NCBI RefSeq assembly: GCF_018449525.1
Contig: NZ_JAAVUS010000001.1
Coordinates: 248,001-312,000, forward strand
Source of the DNA: Bradyrhizobium sp. dw_78
GTDB lineage: Bacteria; Pseudomonadota; Alphaproteobacteria; Rhizobiales; Xanthobacteraceae
DNA: 64,000 bases
Direction of reading: 5' to 3'
Shown here: positions 1 through 9,553 of the stretch, piece by piece
Layout of the letters: the number at the start of each line of letters is the position of its first letter
How positions within the stretch are numbered: the first letter of the stretch is position 1
Program-made: the position numbers and the translations under genes
Notes under the pieces: model-generated
Databases searched by the model: none
What the model saw: only the letters and a program-made list of their open reading frames with translations
Told to the model about the DNA's origin: nothing

Positions 1-1
1 C

Positions 2-436
2 TGGAACGGCGTGCAGAAGATTACCCGTAAGGCTGAGTGGCCGGATTGGCACCCGCCGACGGAAATGATCGATCGCCAGCCCTATCTGCCGCGTTTCATG
101 GCGGGCGGTCCCGGCAACCCGTTGGGCGCGCGCGCGATGTATCTCGGATCGACCGTCTATCGCATCCACGGCACCAATCAGCCGTCGACGATCGGCAAGT
201 TCGTCTCGTCGGGCTGCATCGGCATGCTGAATGAGGACGTCGAGGACCTGTTCGACCGGGTCAAGGTTGGCACCCGCGTGGTGGTGTGGCCCGGCAATCC
301 GGCCGCGATCGCATCGGCGCAGCCGGTTCCCGGACCGAATGCCGGTCCGGCTTCGCCTGCCCAGGCCTCGGCCGTTCCGGGCGGAACCCAGCCGACCGTG
401 GTGCCGCCGCTGGGCGCGCCGGTCACGGTGCGGTAA
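2..436 (+). CDS. L,D-transpeptidase (YkuD family), 3' part only
   Basis: The reading frame is open from the window edge, so the N-terminus lies upstream. L,D-transpeptidases form 3-3 peptidoglycan cross-links in the periplasm or attach proteins to the wall. The YkuD core is visible: a GGPGNPLGARAM stretch, the HGTN motif near residue 57 of the visible part and a catalytic cysteine in SSGCIGM. A paralogue at 41438-42139 has SSGCIRL at the same place. The arginine after Cys-Ile is strongly conserved in this family, so the glycine here is odd. The last 40 residues are Pro/Ala-rich and probably unstructured. A hairpin terminator follows. Confidence 0.9.
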   Translation, partial: WNGVQKITRKAEWPDWHPPTEMIDRQPYLPRFMAGGPGNPLGARAMYLGSTVYRIHGTNQPSTIGKFVSSGCIGMLNEDVEDLFDRVKVGTRVVVWPGNPAAIASAQPVPGPNAGPASPAQASAVPGGTQPTVVPPLGAPVTVR

Positions 437-490
437 GCGGCCCTTATAAATTGGCCCTTATCGGGCCCGGTTCCGTTCGATTGAAGTGGT

Positions 491-533
491 AAGAAGCTCT
501 CGATCCCCTGCCGGGGACGGGAGCTTCTTTTTT
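491..533 (+). terminator. Rho-independent terminator
   Basis: AAGAAGCTC (491-499) pairs with GAGCTTCTT (521-529), an inner TCCCC/GGGGA stem lies between them, and the plus strand runs into T residues through 533. It should end the transpeptidase transcript and overlaps the last two bases of the convergent dehydrogenase gene. Confidence 0.8.
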
Positions 534-1491
534 ACGGCAGCGTCCGCAGTGGCGTGCCTTTGAGCCAGCCGTCGATGTTTTCGACCATTTGGCCATAATG
601 GGCGCGGAATGCGTCTTCCGACACGTAGCCGAGATGCGGCGTCAGCACGATGTTGTCGAGCTTGCGGAAGGGATGACCGACCGGCAGCGGCTCGACCGAG
701 AACACGTCGATCCCGGCGCCCGCGATCTTGCGCTGCTGCAAGGTCTCCAGCAGGGCCGCCTCGTCGACGATCGGACCTCGCGAGGTATTGACGAGATAGG
801 ACGTCGGCTTCATGCGGGCCAGATCCTCGCGTCCGACCAGGCCGCGCGAGCGCGGGCTCAGCACCACGTGGATCGTGATGACATCGGCGGTCGCGAATAA
901 TTGCTCCTTGGTCGCGTAACCGACCCCGACTTCCTTGCAGCGTTCCGGCGTCAGGTTGGGGCTCCAGGCGATCACGTTCATGCCGAACGCCTTGCCGAGA
1001 CCGGCCATCTTGCTGCCCAGCTTGCCGAGGCCGACGATGCCGAGCGTCCGGCCCTCGATCTCGATGCCGCAGAATTTCTGCCAGGGCTCGCCCGCATGCA
1101 TGCGCGCGTTCTCGCGGCCGATACCCCGGGTCAATTCCAGGATCAGGCCCATCGTCAGCGGCGCGGTGGGATCCTGCTTCCACAGCGTGCCGCACAGCAC
1201 GACGCCGCGTTCTCTTGCGGCTTCCGTGTCGATCGCCGCGTTGCGCATGCCCGAGGTGATCAGGAGTTTCAGCTTGGGCAGTGCTTCAAGCAATTGGCGC
1301 GGGAATGGCGTGCGCTCGCGCATCGCGCAGACGATGTCGAAATCCTTCAAGGCGCTGGCGGCGGCTTCCGTCGAGACAAATGGCTCGGTGAACGCCGTGA
1401 CGTCGACACGGTCCCCGATCTTCGACCAGTCCGCGATCGCCAGGGTGATGTCGAAATAATCGTCGAGAATTGCACAGCGCAACCGCGTCAT
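532..1491 (-). CDS. D-2-hydroxyacid dehydrogenase family protein, NAD(P)-dependent
   Basis: A 319-residue protein of the D-isomer-specific 2-hydroxyacid dehydrogenase superfamily, which interconverts 2-oxoacids and D-2-hydroxyacids. The nucleotide-binding Rossmann motif GIVGLGKLGSKMAG lies near residues 153-166. The substrate arginine sits in NTSRGPIVDEAAL near 235, and the catalytic histidine in LTPHLGY near 285. Length is normal for the family. It faces the upstream transpeptidase and shares its terminator. The exact substrate cannot be read from the sequence; phosphoglycerate dehydrogenase-like or hydroxypyruvate reductase-like activity are alternatives. ATG start. Confidence 0.88.
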   Translation of the reverse strand: MTRLRCAILDDYFDITLAIADWSKIGDRVDVTAFTEPFVSTEAAASALKDFDIVCAMRERTPFPRQLLEALPKLKLLITSGMRNAAIDTEAARERGVVLCGTLWKQDPTAPLTMGLILELTRGIGRENARMHAGEPWQKFCGIEIEGRTLGIVGLGKLGSKMAGLGKAFGMNVIAWSPNLTPERCKEVGVGYATKEQLFATADVITIHVVLSPRSRGLVGREDLARMKPTSYLVNTSRGPIVDEAALLETLQQRKIAGAGIDVFSVEPLPVGHPFRKLDNIVLTPHLGYVSEDAFRAHYGQMVENIDGWLKGTPLRTLP

Positions 1492-1625
1492 GGAAAAGCC
1501 CGTTCATGGCGATGAAGACGGCCGCAAATGAACCGTCGGGGAACGGCATGGTCGCGCGCAATTTGCGGGCGCGCAAGCATGGAACGGCCCGCAACAGCAG
1601 GAACGGCTGTAAGGGAGGGGATAGG

Positions 1626-1880
1626 TTACGAGGGCGCCTGCGATTTGAGTCCCTTGGCGGCCCGGATCTCGGCGAGCATCGACCGGACCGCGGGCGATAG
1701 CGCCGTCTCCTTGGCGCGGCAGGCAGGTCCGGGACCTCGCATATAGTATAGTTCCGGCCGGTAGGGATCGAACGCCTTGACGAAGAACAGGTACAAAAAT
1801 GCCCTGAATTCACTGAGCAGACCGGATTTGGGGGCGTTCTCTTCCCGGGAGGGGAGGGATGCGGGGGTGACGTTTGCCAT
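1626..1880 (-). CDS. hypothetical protein, 84 residues
   Basis: I do not recognise a family. The start at 1880 (MANVTPAS) is chosen because the upstream 33 codons look non-coding. The middle contains an aromatic stretch (FRAFLYLFFVKAFDPYRPELYYM) followed by a Gly/Pro turn and a basic helix ending near the C-terminus. It may be a small membrane-associated protein with one short hydrophobic segment. It is transcribed away from ettA, with about 250 bases between them. Confidence 0.5.
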   Translation of the reverse strand: MANVTPASLPSREENAPKSGLLSEFRAFLYLFFVKAFDPYRPELYYMRGPGPACRAKETALSPAVRSMLAEIRAAKGLKSQAPS

Positions 1881-2131
1881 GACGCGGGCCCTGCTACTCG
1901 CCTGCGGCTCCTGCCGTATGACGGGCGCTTTCGGCGCCGGGAACGAGCTTTGGCCCAATCTGTTAAAACAAGCTTTCAATTGTCATGATCTGGCGCGCAC
2001 ATGGTTTCGGCCCGGTAATGATCCGTAGTGAATGAATGGAAAACGCAGCCGCTGCGGTTGCCCTTTGGGGGTGGCGCCGCTACATCACCGGCAGCAAATT
2101 TCCATAAATGCAACGGTTTCAAGGGATCGCG

Positions 2132-3784
<1,653 letters not shown>

Positions 3785-3797
3785 ACCGGGAACTGCG

Positions 3798-4568
3798 ATG
3801 GCGGACTGGAGCGCAGGGCAGTATCTTAAGTTCGAGAGCGAGCGGACGCGCCCGTCGCGCGATTTGCTGGCGCAGATCCCGATTGCCGATGCGCGCAGGG
3901 TCGTCGATATCGGCTGCGGGCCGGGGAATTCGACCGAGCTTTTGGTCAAGCGCTGGCCGCAAGCCACGGTCACCGGTATCGATACTTCCGCCGACATGCT
4001 GCGGCAAGCGCGCGAACGTCTGCCGCAGCAGACATTTGTCGAGGCCAATGTCGCTCATTGGGTGCCGCCGGAAAAAACCGACGTTCTGTTCGCCAATGCG
4101 ATCTTTCAATGGGTGCCCAACCATCTCAAGCAGTTGCAGCGGCTGATTGGGGCGCTGCCTTTGGGGGGCGTGCTCGCGGTGCAAATGCCCGACAATCTCG
4201 ACGAGCCCACGCATGTCCTGATGCGCGAGATCGCACGGCTGGAGCCGTTCCGGGAAAAACTCGCCGACAAGGCGCGGTCGCGCGACACGCTTCCGGCGCC
4301 CGGGGTTTATTATGATGCCTTGAAGCCATTCTGCACGCGGCTCGAGATCTGGCACACGATCTATAATCACGTGCTGCCGGATGCCGCCGCGGTCGTGGAA
4401 TGGGTCAAGGGAACGGGCCTGCGGCCGTTCGTCGATCCGCTGGAAGCGCCCGAGCGCAAGCAATATCTCGCCGAATACACCGCGCGCCTCGCCGCCAGCT
4501 ATGTGCCGCAGGCGGATGGCAAGGTGCTGCTGCGCTTTCCGCGGCTCTTCATCGTGGCGGTGAAGTAG
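3798..4568 (+). CDS. tam: trans-aconitate 2-methyltransferase
   Basis: A 256-residue SAM-dependent methyltransferase. Tam methylates trans-aconitate, a by-product that inhibits aconitase, in the cytoplasm. SAM motif I is [12 protein letters not shown] (residues 35-46), the acidic residue binding the ribose hydroxyls is in [10 protein letters not shown], and the family-typical AIFQWVPNH and [10 protein letters not shown] follow. It begins [19 protein letters not shown], the usual Tam opening. It lies 13 bases after ettA and could be co-transcribed with it. Confidence 0.93.
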   Translation: MADWSAGQYLKFESERTRPSRDLLAQIPIADARRVVDIGCGPGNSTELLVKRWPQATVTGIDTSADMLRQARERLPQQTFVEANVAHWVPPEKTDVLFANAIFQWVPNHLKQLQRLIGALPLGGVLAVQMPDNLDEPTHVLMREIARLEPFREKLADKARSRDTLPAPGVYYDALKPFCTRLEIWHTIYNHVLPDAAAVVEWVKGTGLRPFVDPLEAPERKQYLAEYTARLAASYVPQADGKVLLRFPRLFIVAVK

Positions 4569-4616
4569 AGGCCGCCTTCCGCGTCCACCAACGGCGGCCA
4601 CCAGCGACAGGCCACC

Positions 4617-5870
4617 ATGAAAGATACCGGGTCTGTGAACGCCGTCCATCGCATCCTGCTTGTTCTTTCGGTCGTGGCGATGATGGCAGGCTCGTCGTCC
4701 GCCCGCGCCGCCGATGCCGGCTTCACGCAATTCATCGCCTCGCTGTGGCCCGAGGCGAAGGCGGCGGGCGTGTCGCGCGCGACATTCGATGCGGAAACGC
4801 GCGGGCTCGAGCCCGATTACAAACTGCCCGACCTGATCTTGCCGGGACGTCCCCCGACCGGCGCGCCGGCGCAGGCCGAATTCGTGCAGGTGCCGGCGGA
4901 TTATGTCAGGGAAGCCAGCATCGCGCGGCTCGCGGAAGAGGGCCAGCGGCTGCTGCGGAAGTACCAGGGCGCGCTTTCCGGGATCGAGGCGCGTTTCGGC
5001 GTGCCCGCAACCGTGGTGCTCGCGATCTGGGGCCGCGAAACCGATTTCGGCCGCTACACGCTGCCTGATGACGGGCTGCGCGTGCTGGCGACGCAGGCCT
5101 ATGTGGGCCGCCGCAAGGACACCTACCGCAATGAATTCATCCTGGCCTTGAAGATGATCGGCGAGGGCGACGTGACGCGCAAGGATTTGCGTTCGTCCTG
5201 GGCCGGCGCCACTGGTCTTACCCAGTTTCTCCCGTCGGAGTTCTATCAGCATGCGGTCGATTTCGACGGCGACGGCCGCAAGGACATCTGGCATTCGGTG
5301 CCCGACGCGCTTGCTTCCGCGGCCCAGCAGCTCGTCAACAAGGGCTGGCAGAGCGGCGTGCGCTGGGCCTATGAAGTTCAGGCGCCCGTCAATGTCGACT
5401 GCACGATGGGCGTGCCCGAGATCACAAAGCCGATCGGCGAATGGTTGCGCGACGGATTCGTGCCGGTGCGCGGGCAAAAGCTCAGCGCGGCCGAGCGCGC
5501 GCAACCCGCATCCTTGTTGCAGCCCGAGGGCATCCACGGCCCGGCATTTCTGACCACGCAGAACTATTTCGTCATCAAGCAATATAATTTTTCGGATCTG
5601 TATGTGCTGTTCGTCGGCCACCTCAGCGACCGCATGACGAGCCCGGAGCCGTTCGCAACGCCGTGGTCCGCCTCGACGCAATTGCGCACGGCCGATGTCG
5701 AGGCGATGCAGCGCGAGCTGACGCGCCTTGGTCTTTACAAGGACAAGCTCGACGGCAAGGCCGGGATGCAGACACGCGCGGCGCTGGGCGCTTATCAGAA
5801 ATCGGCCGGGCTGAAAGTGGATTGCTGGCCTAGCGAGGCCGTGCTGCGTTCGATCAGCTCCAGCCGTTGA
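4617..5870 (+). CDS. lytic murein transglycosylase (MltB/SltB type) with peptidoglycan-binding domain
   Basis: A secreted 417-residue enzyme that cleaves the MurNAc-GlcNAc bond to anhydro-MurNAc. A signal peptide covers about residues 1-32, ending SSARAADA. The catalytic domain shows AIWGRETDFGRY with the catalytic glutamate near residue 143, then GATGLTQFLPSEFY and VDFDGDGRKDIW. The last 65 residues (DVEAMQRELTRLGLY onward) form a PG_binding_1 domain. No lipobox is seen, so it should be periplasmic rather than a lipoprotein. A strong hairpin follows the stop. Confidence 0.92.
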   Translation: MKDTGSVNAVHRILLVLSVVAMMAGSSSARAADAGFTQFIASLWPEAKAAGVSRATFDAETRGLEPDYKLPDLILPGRPPTGAPAQAEFVQVPADYVREASIARLAEEGQRLLRKYQGALSGIEARFGVPATVVLAIWGRETDFGRYTLPDDGLRVLATQAYVGRRKDTYRNEFILALKMIGEGDVTRKDLRSSWAGATGLTQFLPSEFYQHAVDFDGDGRKDIWHSVPDALASAAQQLVNKGWQSGVRWAYEVQAPVNVDCTMGVPEITKPIGEWLRDGFVPVRGQKLSAAERAQPASLLQPEGIHGPAFLTTQNYFVIKQYNFSDLYVLFVGHLSDRMTSPEPFATPWSASTQLRTADVEAMQRELTRLGLYKDKLDGKAGMQTRAALGAYQKSAGLKVDCWPSEAVLRSISSSR

Positions 5871-5887
5871 GCGATAGAATGTACAAT

Positions 5888-5920
5888 AAAAAACCCGGCT
5901 GAAATCTCAGCCGGGTCTTT
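5888..5920. terminator. bidirectional terminator hairpin
   Basis: A perfect 10-bp stem, ACCCGGCTGA (5893-5902) with TCAGCCGGGT (5907-5916), has an AATC loop. A-tract on the left and TCTTT on the right suit both directions; the minus-strand U-tract is longer. It sits between the convergent lytic transglycosylase and glycine-zipper genes. Confidence 0.85.
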
Positions 5921-5941
5921 CGAAATCACAGCGCGATCAGA

Positions 5942-6217
5942 TCAGTTGCAGACCTCGACGCGGCGGAAGCGCCAAGCGTATCCATCCCAGAAGCGCTCGC
6001 GAACCCAGTGGCACGGCGGCGGGGGAGGGGCGTCTTCCACATATACCGGGCCGCCATAGGCCGGACGGCTGGCGGCGATCGCGCCACCGACAATCGCGCC
6101 GCCGATGAGGCCGCCGGCGACAGCAGCGCCGAGGCCACGCTGTGCGCTCGCGGGAGTCGTCGCGAGCGAACCCGCGAGGGTCGCAACCGCGGCGAGGGCA
6201 GCAAAGGTCTTCTTCAT
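5942..6217 (-). CDS. small secreted glycine-zipper protein (paralogue 1)
   Basis: A 91-residue protein with a signal peptide (residues 1-26, ending TTPASAQ). It is followed by a glycine-zipper segment, GAAVAGGLIGGAIVGGAIA, of the kind that inserts in or packs against membranes. The C-terminal motif is CHWVRERFWDGYAWRFRRVEVC, with two cysteines that could form a disulfide in the periplasm. The start at 6217 is supported by AGGAGAG about 8 bases upstream. It is a tandem paralogue of the gene at 6453-6767. Function is unknown. Confidence 0.75.
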   Translation of the reverse strand: MKKTFAALAAVATLAGSLATTPASAQRGLGAAVAGGLIGGAIVGGAIAASRPAYGGPVYVEDAPPPPPCHWVRERFWDGYAWRFRRVEVCN

Positions 6218-6452
6218 GTCTTGTGCTCTCCTGGAGATGGCGCCTTCAGTCAGCGCCGGGTTTAGGATCAACTCACACGCCGTATTCGAAAGTGGCCGTC
6301 TCGCTAAAAAGCGCACAACAGTCAATCGAAAGTAAACGTGGTTAAGCCCTTGGGCCGAAAAAACGGTTTTTTCAGGCCAATTTCCAATGACATCCCCGGG
6401 AACGCCCGGTTTCCGGGGAGTATGGCGCCGATTTAATGAAGGTGAACGGGCT

Positions 6453-6767
6453 TCAACCGCAAACCCTTACGCGGCGAATCCGCCAGCCATAGCCGTCCCA
6501 GAAACGCTGCCGCTGCCAGTAGCATGGGCCGTAGCCGGGGCCGGCGACATAAGCCGGGCCTGGACCGTAATAGCCATAGCCGGGTCCGTAGTAATAGCCG
6601 GGTCCATAGTAGCGGGGGCCGGCCAGCGCGCCGCCAATGATGGCGCCGCCGATGAGGCCGCCGGCGATCGCAGCGCCAACGCCACGCTGGGCGTGGGCCG
6701 GCGCGGGCGCCACAGCCGAAATGGCGAGGGTGGAGACGGCCGCAAGCGCCATCAAAATTTTCCTCAT
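6453..6767 (-). CDS. small secreted glycine-zipper protein with Tyr/Gly-rich insert (paralogue 2)
   Basis: A 104-residue protein with a signal peptide ending PAPAHAQ and a glycine zipper, GAAIAGGLIGGAIIGGALAG. A Tyr/Gly/Pro-rich stretch of repeating YGPGY units follows (about residues 58-84), absent from the neighbour. The C-terminus CYWQRQRFWDGYGWRIRRVRVC matches that of the 5942-6217 gene closely. The start at 6767 is supported by AAAGGTGA upstream. The pair looks like a tandem duplication. Probably an envelope protein; no function can be assigned. Confidence 0.75.
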   Translation of the reverse strand: MRKILMALAAVSTLAISAVAPAPAHAQRGVGAAIAGGLIGGAIIGGALAGPRYYGPGYYYGPGYGYYGPGPAYVAGPGYGPCYWQRQRFWDGYGWRIRRVRVCG

Positions 6768-7344
6768 GGCTTCACCTTTCTCAATGGGCAAGTCTCAATG
6801 GACGGGGACAGAAAGCGATCTGTCACAGCAAAGCTTCCATATTCCGCTTGAACGATCAATGAACGGGGCCGTCATATTCGGTAACGAACCGCCATCAGTG
6901 TGACGGCCCTTGCGCGGCACCAGCCGTCCGTCCCGGTCAGTCCATGCCGGCTGCGATCATGACGCAGGCTCTGCTCTTCTGTTTCGACGCGTTTTCTTCA
7001 CACGAACCGGAAGCCGCTTTGCTCGAAAACGCTATCGTGATGGTGCGGTATGACAGCGCGGGTTTGCCGCGCGTGGTGACATGATCGCGGCGACGGTGGA
7101 CGCGGAAATGCTGCGGCGATGAAGGTGAACACAGCGCCGCTGGAAACGATTGCAACGAGCGATATGGAAAATCAGCTGCGTGCGTTTTGTGCCTGTACCA
7201 CAGGCACTTTAGAGTCGTTCCAGAGTTCGTAAATGGCTAGTTTGGAATAGCTTAAAAACGCGGCTTTTCCTTTTGCATCCGGTCCCGGTCTTCAATATCG
7301 AGAAAGTCAGAACTTGAAGAGATCCCGCGAGCCTTGGCATTTTC
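6768..7344. other. long intergenic stretch
   Basis: No convincing gene was seen on either strand. Codon pattern in the short open frames here is poor. The only signals noted are the iron-box-like sequences just before bfd (7208-7224 and a weaker one at 7241-7257). Confidence 0.5.
7208..7224 (+). promoter_or_regulatory. candidate Irr/ICE-like site upstream of bfd
   Basis: TTTAGAGTCGTTCCAGA matches the iron control element pattern TTTAGAA-N3-TTCTAAA at 11 of 14 fixed positions. A poorer match (10 of 14) follows at 7241-7257. It lies about 120 bases before the bfd start. The downstream bfr gene carries a perfect copy, which supports shared iron control. Confidence 0.4.
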
Positions 7345-7605
7345 ATGATTGTTTGCTCCTGCAATGTTCTGACCGATCACGACGTCCGCAACGCGGTCAG
7401 TGGCTCGGAAGATATTCCCCGCAATGCCAAGCAACTCTACGGATGCCTCGGCTGCAGCGCCGAGTGCGGTCGCTGCGCGCGCACGCTCAAGTCCATTCTG
7501 GACGAGGCCCTGGGTGGTTGCGCCGAAGGCTGTTGGGCAGGCTGCGCCCACAGCGAGACGGGCATGCACGGCCATGCCGGGACCGCTCTGGCCGGCGCCG
7601 TCTGA
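7345..7605 (+). CDS. bfd: bacterioferritin-associated ferredoxin (2Fe-2S)
   Basis: Bfd is a small [2Fe-2S] protein that docks on bacterioferritin and supplies electrons to release stored iron. The 86-residue product has the usual ligand spacing: Cys4 and Cys6 at the N-terminus and Cys41-x2-Cys44. Two extra cysteines at 34 and 37 precede the second pair. The C-terminal tail adds a Cys-x3-Cys-x3-Cys group (59, 63, 67) and several histidines, which makes it longer than the classical protein of about 64 residues. It lies about 150 bases before bfr in the same direction. No good ribosome-binding site was seen, so the start is less certain than the identity. Confidence 0.88.
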   Translation: MIVCSCNVLTDHDVRNAVSGSEDIPRNAKQLYGCLGCSAECGRCARTLKSILDEALGGCAEGCWAGCAHSETGMHGHAGTALAGAV

Positions 7606-7693
7606 GATTTTCCCGATTTATTGAATTTTGGTCGCTTTTGCGTCCCCTCCATTTTGCTGCCCGCAAAATGGGTTGCTCCCGCCCTTAAACTCA

Positions 7694-7710
7694 TTTAGAA
7701 ACGTTCTAAA
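7694..7710 (+). promoter_or_regulatory. Irr-binding iron control element (ICE) of bfr
   Basis: TTTAGAAACGTTCTAAA is a perfect match to the TTTAGAA-N3-TTCTAAA palindrome known as the ICE motif, which Irr binds in Rhizobiales. It lies 45 bases before the bfr start. In Bradyrhizobium, Irr represses iron-storage genes under low iron, which fits this location. Confidence 0.85.
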
Positions 7711-7754
7711 TAGTGTTCATAAGGCCGATTCGGGCCTTTCAAGCGGAGTTCATC

Positions 7755-8252
7755 ATGCAGGGCGACCTAAAGGTCATCGATTATCTCAATAAGGGTCTGC
7801 GGCACGAACTCACCGCCATCAACCAGTATTGGCTGCATTTCCGGGTGCTGAACAACTGGGGCTTGCTGGAGATGGCCAAGGTCTGGCGCAAGGAATCCAT
7901 CGAGGAGATGCAGCACGCCGACCGCTTCACCGATCGCATTCTGTTCCTCGATGGATTTCCCAACATGCAGGTGCTCGATCCCTTGCGGATCGGCCAGAAC
8001 GTCAAGGAAATCATCGAGTGCGATCTGGCGGCCGAGATCAGCGCGCGCAATCTGTACCAGGAGGCCGCGACCTACTGCCACGGCGTCAAGGATTACGTCT
8101 CGCGCGACCTGTTCGAGGATCTGATGAAGGACGAGGAGCACCACATAGATTTCCTCGAAACCCAGCTCGATTTGATCACGCGGATCGGGATCGAGCTTTA
8201 CACGCAGAAGCACGTCGGCGGGCTCGAGAGCGAGTTTTCGAAGGAAGGTTAG
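7755..8252 (+). CDS. bfr: bacterioferritin
   Basis: A 165-residue subunit of the 24-mer haem-containing iron-storage shell. It oxidises Fe(II) at a di-iron centre and stores it as ferric mineral in the cytoplasm. Ferroxidase ligands are at the expected places: Glu18, Glu51, His54, Glu94, Glu127 and His130. The haem-ligating Met52 is present in EEMQHADR. The start MQGDLKVIDYLN at 7755 is the family start and is preceded by AAGCGGAG. It pairs with bfd upstream and is probably derepressed by iron through Irr. Confidence 0.96.
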   Translation: MQGDLKVIDYLNKGLRHELTAINQYWLHFRVLNNWGLLEMAKVWRKESIEEMQHADRFTDRILFLDGFPNMQVLDPLRIGQNVKEIIECDLAAEISARNLYQEAATYCHGVKDYVSRDLFEDLMKDEEHHIDFLETQLDLITRIGIELYTQKHVGGLESEFSKEG

Positions 8253-8299
8253 TTCGGCCGTCGACCTCTGGCCCGGAACGCTTCGAGGGGCCGCTGCCT

Positions 8300-8929
8300 T
8301 TAAAGCTGCGTTTTGTAGCGCGCTTCGACCACGTCCTGGTTTTCCGGTTCGCCGAGACTGGTCTGGTCGTGGATCACCGTGCTGATGCTGGGAAATACTT
8401 CGCGCTTCACACGAATGTCCGGCGACCACAGTTTCGAGCGCATCAAGGCCTTGCCGCAATGGAAATAGGCCTCCTGTACGGTGACGCTCAGCACCGCACG
8501 TGGTGGTTTGCCGAACTCCACCATCGATGCCAGCAGGTCCGGATCGGCCGAGAGCGAGCCCCTGCCGCCGACGCGTAGCGTCTCGTCGATGCCCGGCACG
8601 AAGAAGATCAGCTGCACGAAACCCGAGCCCTCAACGATATTCCTGAAACTGTCGATCCGGTTGTTGCCGGAGCGATCCGGCATCAATAGCCGGTCGGGAC
8701 CTGCGACATGCACAAAGCCGGGATTGCCGCCGCGCGGCGAGGCGTCGACGCTGCCGTCGGAGCCCGATGTCGCCAGCACGCAAAACGGCGACATCTCGAT
8801 AAAGTTTGTCGAGTGGATGTCGAGTTGCGGCCGCGCCTTCTCGATCACGCGTTGCGTCGGCGTCGGATAGATCTTGGCAAGGTCACTGGCGAGGAGGTCG
8901 GTCAATGGCTTTCTCCGAAATGATCTCAC
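8300..8929 (-). CDS. pyridoxamine 5'-phosphate oxidase-like FMN-binding protein
   Basis: About 200 residues with the split-barrel flavin-binding fold typical of PPOX-type proteins. The core segment FCVLATSGSDGSVDASPRGG is followed by LLMPDRSGNNRIDSFRNI and the GSGFVQLIFFVPG strand, resembling the MSMEG_1061-type subfamily. The boundary given begins with GTG at 8929. A TTG at 8905 has a better ribosome-binding site (GGAGAAAG, 5 bases before it) and may be the true start, giving TDLLASDL. The substrate is unknown. Confidence 0.8.
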   Translation of the reverse strand: MRSFRRKPLTDLLASDLAKIYPTPTQRVIEKARPQLDIHSTNFIEMSPFCVLATSGSDGSVDASPRGGNPGFVHVAGPDRLLMPDRSGNNRIDSFRNIVEGSGFVQLIFFVPGIDETLRVGGRGSLSADPDLLASMVEFGKPPRAVLSVTVQEAYFHCGKALMRSKLWSPDIRVKREVFPSISTVIHDQTSLGEPENQDVVEARYKTQL

Positions 8930-8983
8930 AGAAATTATCAGCGGTTTTGCGTTTTTTGCGGGGCGCGCTGTGCGGCCATCGGG

Positions 8984-9337
8984 TCAGACCGCATCGGCCG
9001 GCACGAAGCAACTGATGACGATACCGCCGCCGTGATGTACGTACCAGACCACGGCCTGGCCGACCGGATTGCCACGGTCGCGCACGATGGCATGGTCGGG
9101 CACCGCCATCCACTGACCTTCGATCGGCACCCAATAGGCGCCGTTGCGAAAATCATATTCGGTGCGATGGCCATCGGCCATATCGCAGCAGGGCACGCCG
9201 TTCGGCGCGACCACGCCCTTGAACCAGGCCCGGATTTCCGGAGGCACGTTCGCATATTGCCCGTTGTCAAAGGCGAACGCCGCGCCCGCCAGCGCGGACC
9301 AACACGTGAGCAAAGCGATCTGCGTGAACCGTCGCAT
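8984..9337 (-). CDS. secreted hypothetical protein, 117 residues
   Basis: A signal peptide covers about residues 1-22, ending AGAAFA. The mature part contains GVPCCDMADGHRTEYDFR, with a double cysteine next to His and Asp, and later WVPIEGQWMAVPDHAIV. A further cysteine lies near the C-terminus (ISCFVPAD). The start at 9337 is preferred over 9349 because GGAGG lies 6 bases before it. Similar short secreted proteins are common in Bradyrhizobium-type genomes (from memory). Function is unknown; the cysteines suggest a disulfide in the periplasm. Confidence 0.72.
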   Translation of the reverse strand: MRRFTQIALLTCWSALAGAAFAFDNGQYANVPPEIRAWFKGVVAPNGVPCCDMADGHRTEYDFRNGAYWVPIEGQWMAVPDHAIVRDRGNPVGQAVVWYVHHGGGIVISCFVPADAV

Positions 9338-9553
9338 GCGATCCTCCACGTTGCTTCCTCCTCGCCTGGCCCCGCGCTTTCCCGGCGCTCAAGCGAATCC
9401 AGCGATCCGGTGAATTAGGCCCGAGCCGCCGCGCGGATGCACGCTCAAAAAATGAGCGATAGCGCGCCATCGCCGATGGATGCGATGCGAAAATCAATGC
9501 TCCTTTTTTCCGACAATTCGATCGACTATCATTCGAGAGAATTCGACGCGATA

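Noticed and set aside
6937..7155. A 72-codon minus-strand frame in the gap before bfd
   Set aside because: No ribosome-binding site or coding pattern; basic, low-quality translation.
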